The translations under genes and the position numbers were made by a program. Positions 20,701-27,551 of a stretch of DNA of 64,000 nucleotides are shown in pieces (the stretch's first letter is position 1; each line of letters opens with the position of its first letter). This DNA comes from Conchocele bisecta (taxonomy: Eukaryota > Mollusca > Bivalvia > Lucinida > Thyasiridae): positions 70,967,912 through 71,031,911 of the forward strand of contig CM055265.1 of the NCBI GenBank assembly GCA_029237695.1, in the 5' to 3' direction. A model generated the notes under the pieces. That model searched no databases. It saw only the letters and a list, made by a program, of their open reading frames with translations, and was not told the origin of the DNA.

Positions 20701-23508
20701 TCAAAAATGGCCATTGGACAGTTGAAAGGGATTTACAGTAAGCATTGTGTACCAAGTAACATGTGTCAGATGAAGTAGCCAATGTCTAGTGGGTTAGCTG
20801 TGCGAATAGTAATCATTGTGAAACACAGTTTCGTAAAAACAAAAGGAGAATGTACATACCTATATTTGGGTATACTGGAATATCAAAACTCACATAGCCG
20901 GAATGATCACATGCACAGTTATTGCACAGCGGCTTCTATCCAGTTTACTGAGCACTTGTGAGCAGGTATTTCCAATACATGTTTCGATTTGTGACAAGAT
21001 CAGATCCAGTCAACAATAATGCAAGAAAGACTATGATAAAATCGTAGTAGCTTTAAAATTAAACTAGCTAAACATTGGCGACTAAGCTGGACTCCATAAA
21101 GACAGCAAACTGTTGAAACCAGTTGCAGTCTGCTAGCACAATGCCAGATCTTACAGACTGCAGACGGTGCATCATATTGCCGTAACAGACACTTTCTCCT
21201 GAAGCAATGGAGAACATGAGTATATACCTTTGCAATGCAATATACAATACCATAATATACACTTTATTGGATAAAATGGATGGTTTGTCATATTTTCATC
21301 TTCTTATTTTAAAGGAAAACACATGTGCTGACAAGATATCATTTGAATAAACATAACTATAAGCCACATCAATACGCAATATATGTACATACGCAATTCA
21401 AGAATACATAATAGATGTAAATCATTGAAGTGGCAATGTATGTGACACACATATTTCCAGCGGCCATTTTGAAGATAATGGCGTCTGGTACCACAGTACT
21501 AGTTAGCAATAATCTCAACAGTTTGTGTTCATTGTATTATGAGTATAAGCAGAAGAAACACATATCTGCACTGCATTAAACATGTATAATAAATATTAGA
21601 TTGTCAAGTTTAAATGGTGGCCATTTTAAAAATAATATGGCAGCCATTTTAAAATATACTGAAATAATTATGCCAATATGTATTATTCATAATAAATAAT
21701 AATAAAAACACCACATATAATAACGTTGACGTTAAATATAAATTAATTTCAATGGTGGCATTTTGAAATTCAAAATTGCGACCATGCGGCTCGTAAAAAA
21801 TGGAATCAACTTCACTTGTGTTGTATATAGATATGTTTTCAAGCAGACACACACGTTCCAATCACAATATCATTTGAAAGAACATAACTATAGCCACAGA
21901 AATACTACAATGTTTTACAAATCTTCGATGTGGCGATGTACATAGTTTCGGTGGCCATTTTGAAAATTACGATTACTCGTAGCACAATACCAGTTAGCAA
22001 TAATCTCAGCAGAATGTGTTCAAAGAAATAGGAGCATAACCAGAAGGAAAAAACAAAATATTACCACGACATTCAAAAATGTAAAATAAATTCTGGATTT
22101 TCAATTTTGAAATGGCGGTATCTCAAAATGTATTGAACTCATCCTGCCAATATTCCATAATAATGTGTTTTTCGCCTCAAAAACATCACACATAATGACT
22201 TTGACCTCGAAATATAAAAGTCAATGATGGCCATTTTGAATTTCAAGATGGCGGCCATATGGCTTATAGAAAATAATGGAACCAACCCCAGTTTTGTTGT
22301 ATGTGGTCTATAGATGAAAAATAAACTTGGTTCAAACAATGGAGCAAAAAATTAAACAAAACCTAAAATAACGACATACCAGTATACACTACACTCTACA
22401 TAATTCCCCACCACCTTGTGTCACTTCGAACGTGCACAATAGCATGTTTGAGCTTTAATGCTATCATTATTACAATGAGTTACGTTTAATCCGGAGCTAA
22501 TATCAGATTAGTAATGGTGCCTAAAATAACACCACGGCGAACAATCCTCTTAGATCATCAATATGGCGTCTCTAGAGCTGTTATCGTCGGTAGAAAAGGG
22601 TCTTAATCTTAATTCCGCGGTACAACTTACAACCCAGCCTCTAGAAACTCGGAAGAAATTCCGTGGAAATCGGACAACTTTCCGAAGAAATTCGGAGTAT
22701 TGGTCAAAGGATTCCATGGAATAATCTTAGGAATTCCGACCATAAAAATCAGTAGCTTATTTAATGTTCGGGATATTTTCCGATATTAGAGCGGACAATT
22801 GTCCAAAATATGTCCGATGAAACCAATTTCCGATTTATTCCGACTCTGATGCCAGTAGCACGAACGCCACAACCCCAAGAAAAAAAGATAGTGTCACGGC
22901 TTGCTATGGCTGCCGTAGTGGTGTCTACGGCCGCGAATATAAAACAAGCTTGTATCACAATTGTGACAAACGCTGCAGCGACCGGATGTATGACTACGCC
23001 AGTTTTCTGATAGTCCTGTGCCATCTTTAATTTGGAGCACATATCTATGCAGACCGCCCCCCCCCCCCACCCCACCCCACACACACTCCTCCCCGTACCG
23101 CCTGATGTAGTCAACCACGTGTGAAGTGTGAACGTTGCAGTCATGACAAAATATGTACAATGTGCACAATGTGTTGAAAAACAAAACAGCATATACATTG
23201 AAACAAAAAGAAACATGACTTCCCACAGTTCTAACGACGACGGCTTGTTTCAGGTGGTTGCGGGCGAGGTTCCAAAAGGTGTACGGCGCCACAAAGACGT
23301 CGAGCCCATAGAAATGCACCCGGTTACGCCCATAGAAAAATACATCAAGGTGGAACCGTCGCCAAAACCCGTTCCCCAGACAACGGCAAGGCAGATTGGC
23401 TGGAGGTCAACAGAAAGGGCACTAGCCCTGGACAAATACGGGAAATACGCCAACCCCAAGGGCGGACTTATCAAACAGCTTAACTGGCCGCACGAGGCCA
23501 TATCTTAA
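2705..23508 (+). CDS. CIMIP1: Ciliary microtubule inner protein 1 (C20orf85-like), three-exon gene
   Basis: Joining 2705-2778, 15287-15368 and 23254-23508 gives a 136-residue protein, close to the 137 residues of the vertebrate protein. Seen in the sequence: the N-terminal block ends in VAQDQIW, followed by an Ala/His-rich stretch with WPNTWDFL, then HPVTPIEKYIKVEPSP, PVPQTT, IGWRS and the end LNWPHEAIS. This order of blocks matches C20orf85/CIMIP1 as I know it. The family is known as a small protein bound inside the lumen of axonemal doublet microtubules in motile cilia and sperm flagella, so a structural ciliary role is inferred. All junctions are GT-AG with compatible phase (2, then 0). 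The introns are 12.5 kb and 7.9 kb and full of MITEs. The start is the only ATG upstream of the conserved block within exon 1. A decoy ATG frame runs into exon 3 from the intron at 23128. Confidence 0.9.
3396..3614. repeat. MITE, TGTGGCTGTGACTGGAGA family (family D)
   Basis: It starts with TGTGACTGTGACTCGAGAAA and contains the hallmark inner palindrome GATCCAGATCAGCCTGTGC / CAGTCTGATCAGGATC. The right end is cut at CATAAGCCCC, where a tRNA B-box-like stretch GGTTCGAGCCCCGG begins (3611-3626), possibly another truncated element. Full ends are visible in the copy at 4240-4461. Confidence 0.75.
3908..4189. mobile_element. Foldback element with 21-bp repeats (FB21), copy 1
   Basis: Terminal inverted repeats TACGGAGCCTCACAGGGGAC and GTCCCCTGCGGGGCTCCGTA enclose tandem 21-bp units of the type AACAATTCGTTCCCACGAAT, in one orientation to about 4008 and inverted afterwards. 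The 6-bp sequence ACTATG is duplicated immediately outside both ends. The period of 21 leaves frames open on both strands, but nothing suggests coding. Confidence 0.8.
4240..4461. repeat. Family D MITE, full length
   Basis: Ends of about 30 bp are inverted copies: TGTGGCTGTGACTGGAGAAA on the left, TTTCTCCAGTCACAGCCACA on the right. The inner segment carries CGCACAGTCTGATCAGGATC. Other copies or parts in the window: 4936-5020, 6935-7010, 29965-30035, 46537-47257 (split), 61909-62145, 62660-62735 and 63170-63277. Confidence 0.8.
4515..4605. repeat. Half copy of family E MITE
   Basis: It matches the right half of the element at 614-821 (TTTTTGTAAATAGTTTTCA and a terminal ACATGGCTTTTCTCAT). The left half is missing. 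Confidence 0.6.
4621..4857. repeat. Family C MITE
   Basis: It runs from CGTTTCACTAAACTTCGTAC to TTTAGTGAAACGGCCCCC with the inner TTGAGCATA palindrome. It lies directly after the half family E copy. Confidence 0.8.
4936..5020. repeat. Family D MITE fragment
   Basis: Only the inner part is present: GAATGGCGAACAGCGTAGCC followed by GATCAGACTGCGCGGATGC. Confidence 0.6.
5132..5167. repeat. GGAT-type microsatellite
   Basis: Imperfect ATGG/GGAT tetranucleotide repeats. Confidence 0.7.
5415..5488. repeat. Short palindromic element, CCGGACACCCTGG family
   Basis: Inverted arms meet at CCGGACACCCTGGGAGG/TTCCCAGGGTGTCCGG, and the outer ends read TACAGTG and CACTGTA. A second copy with better arms is at 35103-35174. 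Confidence 0.75.
5814..6245. mobile_element. Inverted-repeat element with an expanded 17-bp arm and a nested MITE
   Basis: The left end ACAGTCGAACCTCCCCTAAC and the right end (CTCTACAACAG units read inverted, closing in TTGCACTGTA) are inverted copies. The right arm (6089-6243) is a tandem array of about 17 bp per unit (TTGCTGTTGTAGAGAGG). A fragment of the AACCCTTAGA MITE family (family G) occupies about 5915-6070. The end TACAGT suggests a Tc1/mariner-related MITE. Confidence 0.6.
6935..7010. repeat. Family D MITE fragment
   Basis: It contains GACCAGCGTAACCCCTGATC and GCATCTGCGCAGTCTGAT. Both ends are lost. Confidence 0.55.
7921..8074 (-). mobile_element. Two-hairpin element AB, truncated
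   Basis: Reverse orientation. Half of hairpin 2 (from TCCCGTTTCGGTGCCGCGCC) is followed by hairpin 1, which ends in GTTAACGGGATAA. The other half of hairpin 2 is missing. Confidence 0.75.
8253..8356. repeat. Perfect 104-bp palindrome, TACAGTGGGGTCAGCG family
   Basis: Two arms of 51 bp are exact reverse complements around a 2-nt loop (TT). The ends are TACAGTGGGGTCAGCG and CGCTGACCCCACTGTA. The terminal TA fits a Tc1/mariner-type target. A second copy is at 24147-24250 with one internal mismatch. Confidence 0.9.
9038..9328. repeat. Two direct 86-bp repeats flanking a 120-bp spacer
   Basis: The segments 9038-9123 and 9243-9328 both carry CGTATTTCGCCGATATTG and AATCAGTCATATTTTCCTT in the same orientation. 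The spacer contains degenerate family L motifs (CACTCATTTGAACCGT). Confidence 0.7.
10268..10523 (+). mobile_element. Two-hairpin element AB
   Basis: TTATCCCGTCAACACAGTGC begins hairpin 1, which is shortened inside. Hairpin 2 is complete. TAT flanks both sides (10265-10267 and 10524-10526). Confidence 0.8.
10653..11035 (-). mobile_element. Two-hairpin element AB with nested family L hairpin
   Basis: Reverse orientation. Hairpin 2 is interrupted at about 10713-10803 by a family L hairpin (CCGTCTCGCCGAGACGG) and an AT-rich leader, and the AATATCTGGCAAGGCTCAGG segment is repeated on both sides of it. Hairpin 1 follows to 11035. Confidence 0.75.
11218..12690. mobile_element. FB21-type foldback element with an amplified 58-bp left arm
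   Basis: The left end TATGGAGCCTAACAGGGGAC resembles the FB21 terminus, and the right end GTCCCCTGTGGAGCTCCGTA (12669-12688) is its inverted partner. The left arm is about 19 tandem units of 57-58 bp (11218-12340), each with GGAGCTCTGCAGGGGACATG and TATACTCCTTGCTATACTC. The core (12349-12660) holds 21-bp AACAATTCGTTCCCACG repeats in both orientations. Outside the right terminus, 12689-12730 holds one further unit in inverted orientation, so the arms are highly unequal. TATTTC stands next to both termini but also belongs to the unit. Confidence 0.75.
12740..12812 (-). mobile_element. Two-hairpin element AB, terminal fragment
   Basis: GAGAATAATAGGTTAGTGCC and the following segment match the hairpin 2 end. 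The remainder is replaced by a family L hairpin. Confidence 0.65.
12816..12884. repeat. Family L hairpin
   Basis: TATATGTTGTGACCACTC and its inverted partner flank CCGTCTCGCCGAGACGG. The arms are about 33 bp with few mismatches. Confidence 0.75.
12913..13106 (-). mobile_element. Two-hairpin element AB, shortened copy
   Basis: Hairpin 2 has lost most of its distal arm (from CTCTGCTTATTATTC it joins hairpin 1), and hairpin 1 stops before its terminal GGGATAA. Confidence 0.7.
13541..13846. repeat. Palindromic MITE, AAAGTATACTTTG family (family F)
   Basis: Ends TAGCCTATTTCATCAACATT and its inverse enclose paired AAAGTATACTTTG motifs and a central palindrome ATCACAGCCAATTTGGCTGT. Other copies are at 47866-48440 (interrupted) and a diverged one at 23757-24070. 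Confidence 0.8.
13862..14106. repeat. TTAA-flanked MITE, AACCCTTAGA family (family G)
   Basis: TTAACCCTTAGA on the left and TCTAAGGGTTAA on the right, with an inner palindrome TCATTTCCATTGGAAATGAT. TTAA at both ends is typical of piggyBac-type targeting (family knowledge). It is the same family as the copy on the CIMIP1 stop codon. Confidence 0.75.
14335..14637 (+). mobile_element. Two-hairpin element AB, complete copy
   Basis: The whole two-hairpin layout is present, about 303 bp like the copy at 1590. The flanks are CAT on the left and TAT on the right. Confidence 0.8.
15083..15257. repeat. MITE, GGTGGAAGACTCGGACC family (family M)
   Basis: The inverted ends GGTGGAAGACTCGGACCTG and CAGGTCCGATTCCACC and the inner pair CCATTACCCCCAACC / GGGTGGGGTAATGG form a foldback. 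It ends 29 bp before exon 2 of CIMIP1. A related copy is at 32334-32501. Confidence 0.7.
15287..15368 (+). CDS. CIMIP1: CIMIP1 exon 2
   Basis: The acceptor TTATATTTACAG ends at 15286 and the donor GAT|GTAAGT starts at 15369. The 82-nt exon completes Trp25 and encodes residues 26-52, including WPNTWDFL, which aligns with the Trp-rich segment of the family. Phase matches both neighbours. It would be missed by any open-frame length filter. Confidence 0.88.
15380..15600. repeat. Family D MITE
   Basis: GTAGCGGTGACTGGAGAAAT begins 12 bp after the exon 2 donor. The inner GTAGATCCTGATCAGACTG and the right end GCCCATAAGTCTCAT are present. Confidence 0.75.
15851..15922 (-). tRNA. tRNA-Thr(AGT)-like unit 1, degenerate
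   Basis: On the - strand it reads GGCTCCATAGCTCAGTGG and CCTGTCTAGTAAACAGG, an anticodon arm with loop CTAGTAA, so anticodon AGT (Thr). The acceptor stem has one mismatch (GGATCC at the 3' side) and the T stem is weakened. A run of T follows downstream (from AAAAAA at 15839-15844 on +). It is probably a decaying gene or a tRNA pseudogene. Confidence 0.65.
15955..16092. repeat. Duplicated tRNA-flanking segment, copy 1
   Basis: The segment with GTGAATGGCATG, ACTACACCAAAT and AAGTCGTGCTGGGACGAATC recurs in the same order at 17515-17659. It shows that tRNA units 1 and 2 belong to a duplicated block. Confidence 0.75.
17088..17159 (-). tRNA. tRNA-Thr(AGT)-like unit 2, degenerate
   Basis: Same D arm and anticodon arm (anticodon AGT) as the other units. 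The acceptor stem pairs with one G-U wobble. The T stem has several mismatches and the T loop is entered by C rather than G, so function is doubtful. A TTTCTTTTT terminator-like run follows on the - strand. Confidence 0.6.
17515..17659. repeat. Duplicated tRNA-flanking segment, copy 2
   Basis: Partner of 15955-16092. Shared blocks include GGTGAATGGCATG, CTACACCAAAT, GAGGGCTGTG and AAGTCGTGCTAGGACGAATC. Confidence 0.75.
17655..17712. repeat. Short palindrome
   Basis: CACCTGCAACAACAATATC and its inverse are separated by a few bases, with outer arms reading ACAAAACGCCA / TGGCGTTTTGT. Confidence 0.75.
17725..18105. repeat. Foldback element with AACAACAAC arms
   Basis: Outer ends GATCACGTGGTACTAACAAC and GTTGTAACCACGTGATC, middle arms ATATGGCGCATC / ACGCCATAT, and an inner palindrome around GTCGTTTTTGCGAAGAAT. 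Three nested levels of symmetry point to a MITE. Confidence 0.65.
18570..18641 (-). tRNA. tRNA-Thr(AGT), best-preserved unit
   Basis: A 72-nt cloverleaf on the - strand. The 7-bp acceptor stem GGCTCCA/TGGAGCC is perfect, the D arm carries AGCTCAGTGGTTAGAGC (A box), the anticodon stem is CCTGT/ACAGG with loop CTAGTAA (anticodon AGT, threonine), and the B box contains GAGTTCGATTC. One mismatch is seen in the T stem. Just downstream TTTCTTTTT can terminate RNA polymerase III. No intron. It could be functional, or the least decayed member of a repeated unit. Confidence 0.8.
18780..22360. mobile_element. Probable decayed foldback element with AAAATGGCCGCC arms
   Basis: The left arm (about 18800-19400) and right arm (about 21450-22330) carry related blocks in opposite orientation: GGGGTTGGTTCCATT with GCCGCCATCTTG on the left, AATGGAACCAACCCC with AAGATGGCGGCC on the right. 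Each arm holds several diverged repeats of the ATGGCCGCC motif. The middle (19.5-21.4 kb) has a short open stretch on the - strand ending QCDCAS...DGDEID and a stop at 19568, perhaps the tail of a lost ORF. I do not recognise a family. Confidence 0.5.
23254..23508 (+). CDS. CIMIP1: CIMIP1 exon 3 (terminal)
   Basis: The acceptor GCTTGTTTCAG ends at 23253. The 255-nt exon encodes residues 53-136 and the stop. It holds the most conserved block of the family (PVTPIEKYIKV, PVPQTT, IGWRS) and ends in NWPHEAIS. The base composition is much richer in G+C than the surrounding intron. The stop TAA (23506-23508) is part of the TTAA duplicated by a MITE insertion. Confidence 0.92.
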   Translation: MVAGEVPKGVRRHKDVEPIEMHPVTPIEKYIKVEPSPKPVPQTTARQIGWRSTERALALDKYGKYANPKGGLIKQLNWPHEAIS

Positions 23509-23746
23509 CCCTTAGAATACGGGACACGTAAATTATGGTCTGCTGTTGTTTTATATTCCTGCTCAATACAAACATGGTTTGACAGCACTTCAGAATCATT
23601 TCCATTGGAAATGATTCTTAAGTGTTGTCAATAATTTCAATTGAAAATGGTTCTTAAGTATTGTCAAAACATGTTGTTGTTTTCTTTTGGTGAAAAAAAA
23701 GGAAAATAAAAACAGCAGACGACAATTTAATTAAAAATCGTAAGGG
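23509..23746. mobile_element. TTAA-flanked MITE (family G) on the CIMIP1 stop codon
   Basis: CCCTTAGAA and its inverted partner AAGGG are flanked by TTAA on both sides (23505-23508 and 23747-23750). The inside has the palindrome TCATTTCCATTGGAAATGAT. The element therefore forms the beginning of the CIMIP1 3' UTR. Confidence 0.8.
23705..23710 (+). promoter_or_regulatory. Candidate polyadenylation signal AATAAA
   Basis: The first AATAAA after the CIMIP1 stop lies 195 bp downstream, inside the family G MITE. Its use is an inference. Confidence 0.45.
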
Positions 23747-23756
23747 TTAATCTATT

Positions 23757-24070
23757 GAATGTCAGTAGCGGATTTCACCAAAATCGCTAAGTGCACTGAT
23801 CTAGCGAAGTGCACTTTGAGAGAGCAATATTTATTTGTACTGAAAGCTATAATTCCACACAAAACAAGTACATTTGTACCTGTCTACATTTTGATGTATG
23901 TATCATGCAGATTTTTTATTACGTTATCACAGCCATTGTTTTTATTAATACACCAATTTAGTTCGTGAAGTAAAATTAATGTAATTAATGTATGCATGCA
24001 TGAGAATTTCTCCCTCAAAATGCACTTAGTTAGACTAGTGCACTTAGCTATTTTGGTGAAATCGACTACA
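23757..24070. repeat. Diverged family F palindromic MITE
   Basis: GATTTCACCAAAATCGCTAAG and its inverse enclose AAGTGCACTTTGAGAGAG / CTCCCTCAAAATGCACTT, the same layout as 13541-13846 with GTGCAC in place of GTATAC. Confidence 0.65.
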
Positions 24071-24146
24071 GATTCCTGATTTTTCTCATGTCTCCATACT
24101 GAAAAGTATAATTATGTTGTTATCATTCTAAGAAAGTATATGTTTT

Positions 24147-24561
24147 TACAGTGGGGTCAGCGTGTAAGTGCACACACGAACGAACACCACAGGTTGGTTC
24201 CAACCTGTCGTGTTCGTTCGTGTGTGCACTTACACGCTGACCCCACTGTTTCATGGGTATCTCTTGGAATTTCATTAGAATTGAGTCCGGAGGAACGTGG
24301 GAATTTTTAAAACATGGGGGCTAAAAATCGTTGTTTTTTTAATATTTTTTTATTTGTGGACCGATTTTCAAAATCTAACTTTTGTTTCCTTAGTTACATC
24401 ATTTTTAAGCTATCTCGCCAGGTTTCGGAGTCACTTTCCAAAAAAAATCGTGTTTTGATCCTTCAGACAATTTTCAAATTTTTTCGTTTTTTGATCCTTT
24501 AGGATCAAAAAAAATAAAAATTTGGAAATTGACTCCCCACTTACACGCTGACACCACTGTA
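24147..24561. mobile_element. TACAGTGGGGTCAGCG palindrome and possible larger parent element
   Basis: 24147-24250 is the second copy of the 104-bp palindrome. Another inverted end, CTTACACGCTGACACCACTGTA-like, closes at 24561, so the whole may be a 415-bp element with the palindrome at its left end. The interior is AT-rich with GATCCTTTAGGATC. Confidence 0.6.
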
Positions 24562-24710
24562 CCACTCGTTATAACCGTCTTGAGATTGGTTAAGCGAAAG
24601 TATATGTTGTTACCACTCGTTAGAACCGTCTTCAGGTTGGTTAAGCGAAAGTATATGCATCTTTTAAAGGCACTGTGTCTTAGGTGATGTCCCAAATATT
24701 CGATATGGTT

Positions 24711-24967
24711 TTAACGCTTTCATCCCTAAGCATGCTAAGTAACTGGAATAGATTTGTTACGTTACTTTTGAAACCAATCCAACCGTCACAAAATGGTTTT
24801 CAAACTAGTCCATTTATGAAAATGGGGTATTGTTTTGTTCTCAAAAATATGAAATTACATTAAACAAATGCAGATCCTGATGAGACGGCTCGTTACGAGC
24901 CGGCTCATCTGGATCTGCACTGTTTGCATAAACCGCTATAGCGGGCTTTCGGGTTCAAAGGATTAAG
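24711..24967. repeat. MITE, GATGAGACGGCTCGTTACG family (family H)
   Basis: It starts TTAACGCTTTCATCCCTAAG. The inner palindrome is CCTGATGAGACGGCTCG / CGAGCCGGCTCATCTGG, and it ends in GGGTTCAAAGGATTAA. Other copies: 26917-27158, 39332-39552 (inverted), 39595-39680 and 62516-62632. Confidence 0.7.
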
Positions 24968-25187
24968 ATTTATTGATTGCAAATGCATTTTTTTCTCACA
25001 AAAATGCACACTGTATTTGATTTACTTGAAAGTATTTGCATTGTAGTCAAGTAAGTATATATTTTCACAGACTGATAGCAGAGAATATTGTTTAGCAATT
25101 TCTTTACTGTAAACAATAGCTTGTTTCATTAGAATATGCACATGTACTATTTATACATGTAGGAGTGAAGGGATAGCAAACATGGTT

Positions 25188-25462
25188 TTATCCCGTCAAC
25201 ACAGTGCGTATGTGCCGTGAAACACGGTGCCGTTAAACATTTTTGATATCCTGTCAATACGACCTAATCACTGCGTATGAATATGTGCGGTTGCTAAGGT
25301 TATATTTTTGCATTTTACAGCTATTTGTAGGTGTTGACGGGATACATACAATAGTAGGTTAGTGCCGTGAATGGGAAAAAATATCGGCAGAGCCTCGCCC
25401 ATCCCGTTTCCTGAGCCTTGCCAGATATTTGTTCCCATTCACGGCACTAACCTACTATTCTC
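25188..25462 (+). mobile_element. Two-hairpin element AB
   Basis: TTATCCCGTCAACACAGTGC to CCTACTATTCTC. Hairpin 2 is internally shortened (ATATCGGCAGAGCCTCGCCC). No TAT duplication is visible. Confidence 0.75.
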
Positions 25463-25516
25463 CACAGTGGTCATACCAGTTATCCTGACAATCAATTTAT
25501 CGGACAAATGAAAATA

Positions 25517-25915
25517 CCCAGGCGCGGATCCAGGATTTCGGGTTAGGGTGGGTCGCGTAACTATTTTGCAATACTTGGCTATATTATCGAACGCGCTAGG
25601 GGGGTCAGTGGGCATTCACCCCCGGAATTTTTTTTTAATCTACATCGCATTTTCTGCGTTCTGGCGCATTTTGGAGAAAAAAACTACAATAAACAATAAA
25701 TTCACAACACGAACGTAGAAATAAACGTGCCTTGTAACTTGTAAAAAATCTTTACTCGGCGAATTGTAGGGGGGTGGGGGGGGGGGGGACGTAGAAACGT
25801 GCCTTGTAACTTGTAAAAAATCTTTACTCGGCGAATTGTAGGGGGGGGGGTGGTGGGGCACGCGCCGGGTCCGCCCCCCCCCCCCCCCCCCCCCCCCCCC
25901 TTGAATCCTCCCTTG
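25517..25915. repeat. CAGGCGCGGATCCAG element with homopolymer tracts (family J), degenerate
   Basis: It begins CAGGCGCGGATCCAGGATTT and contains two direct copies of CGTGCCTTGTAACTTG with ATCTTTACTCGGCGAATTG, poly-G stretches and a poly-C run near 25874-25900. It is related to 60050-60420. Confidence 0.55.
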
Positions 25916-26814
25916 ATACCTGTTAATTAAGCGCATTCATGTGATCCGATTTTGCAACAAACACCTGTAAGTCACTCAGGTACTTGCTGTTTCCATGCCA
26001 GTGTGAAGAATATATCGCCAAGGTAAACATTTTAGTAAAATTTGCTGAAAACATTCCTCAACTCTGTCCACAAATTGTTTACAACGTCAAAAGTCGCGCG
26101 GGGACTTCCAATCGAGTGCGCCCATTACATCATTTCAGAGGTGTTCTATAAATACAATAAATACGATACATTCTATAAATACGATGTTTTCCAAGAAGCG
26201 TATGGTGATTGTTTTTTCTGCAAACCTACAGAATGTACACTGATTTTCAGGCAATACAATTATGATTTTAAGGTGAGAATATACAAGTTATATAATAAGA
26301 CGATTATACATTTGTCCGGATAACTGATTGTTGATGTTAATGTTGGGGCAATCTTACGACTGATGATCTGACACAATTTTAAGTGAGAAAGATGGCACAG
26401 TTTGCTAAATAGTTTGCATGCTTTGAGAAAGCAAGAACCGACGATTGTTCTGTGAAAATCTTATGCCCGTAGCTGCTATTTTAAGAAAAATATGGTAAAA
26501 AAACTGCCATTTGTGTCCGATAATCGAGAGGATCCCTGTATATATAACGTGGTTCTGGAAACAGTTAATGCTTTTGAATATAATTATTCTCAAAGTGACA
26601 TATGTATGTTAGATGTATGTATAACAGTTTACACACGTCACTATAATAAATGATATCTTATCTCTCGTATTACCTACGTGCTTTCTCAATAGCATTGTGG
26701 TCTAATGTGCTTTATCAGTTGTTAAGAATATCTGAGACACAGTACCTTTAATACCAACAGCGCCCTGTCACATTTTATATTTATTGTTCGTATGATTATA
26801 TTATAAGGTTCATC

Positions 26815-27215
26815 TGCAGGCCCGTACGCAGGAATTATTTTAGGGGGGTGCGTTATCGACGGCGCGAAGGGCTAAACATTGTTTTTGCACATCCACGGAC
26901 AGACCTCCGCAGATTAACCCTTTCACCCCTAAGTAACTGGAATGGATTTTGATTTGTTAATTTTGCAACAAATCTAAATCATCACAAAATGATTTTCAGA
27001 TCAGTCCATTTATGAACATGGGGTGTTTTTGTTCTCAAAATTATGAAAATTAATTGCAAAAAACTGCAGATCCTGATGAGACGGCTCGTTACGAGCCGGC
27101 ACATCTGGATCTACACTGTTTGCCAATACCACTATACAGGCCTGCGGGTTAAGAGTAAAATGGTTAAGGGGGTGCGTACGCACCAGTCGCAACCCCTCTG
27201 CGTACGGGCCTGATA
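26815..27215. mobile_element. CAGGCCCGTACGCAG element with nested family H MITE
   Basis: The ends CAGGCCCGTACGCAG (26818) and CTGCGTACGGGCCTG (to 27213) are exact inverted copies of 15 bp. The inside carries GGGGGGTGCGTTATCG / GGGGGTGCGTACGCACC, and a family H MITE occupies about 26917-27158. Confidence 0.7.
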
Positions 27216-27551
27216 TGCATGTGAGCATGTTATGTCATTGCTAGCAGCATGTATGCTTTATAGTAACATGTTGACTTATAAATGCATCGGTTCGTTCCCT
27301 GCTCATAGGCGCGCGGACGGAAAATCAAGAAGAATAGCCATCTGTTGAAAAATCTACTGTCGAACACACAACCGTATGGATTAAATATGTCTAATTCCAG
27401 GGGCGGGAGCAGCGTTGTTCCATTTCATATTGTAGAACGTAATAACCTCTACCGATGACATCTTTTGGGCGATCTAATTCACGGCCCAGGATTTGTGCCG
27501 TCAAAATACATTTTCGTGCCCGCGACTACCCGTACAAGGAAGACACATATA

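Larger units (their letters stand above)
15369..23253 (+). other. CIMIP1: CIMIP1 intron 2
   Basis: A 7.9-kb intron. It contains a family D MITE, three tRNA-Thr-like units on the opposite strand with duplicated flanks, a foldback element (17725-18105) and a long region with AAAATGGCCGCC motifs (18.8-22.35 kb). In 16093-17087 and 22360-23050 I see only AT-rich unique-looking sequence. A C-rich run is at 23048-23090. Confidence 0.8.

Noticed and set aside
23128..23253. ATG upstream and in frame with CIMIP1 exon 3
   Set aside because: The joined exons 1 and 2 supply the conserved N-terminal blocks, and an acceptor TTTCAG lies exactly at the conserved boundary.
22761..23319. Two overlapping open frames on - of 151 and 141 codons
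   Set aside because: They run antisense over the CIMIP1 exon 3 acceptor region and a poly-C run; the sense strand carries the conserved exon.
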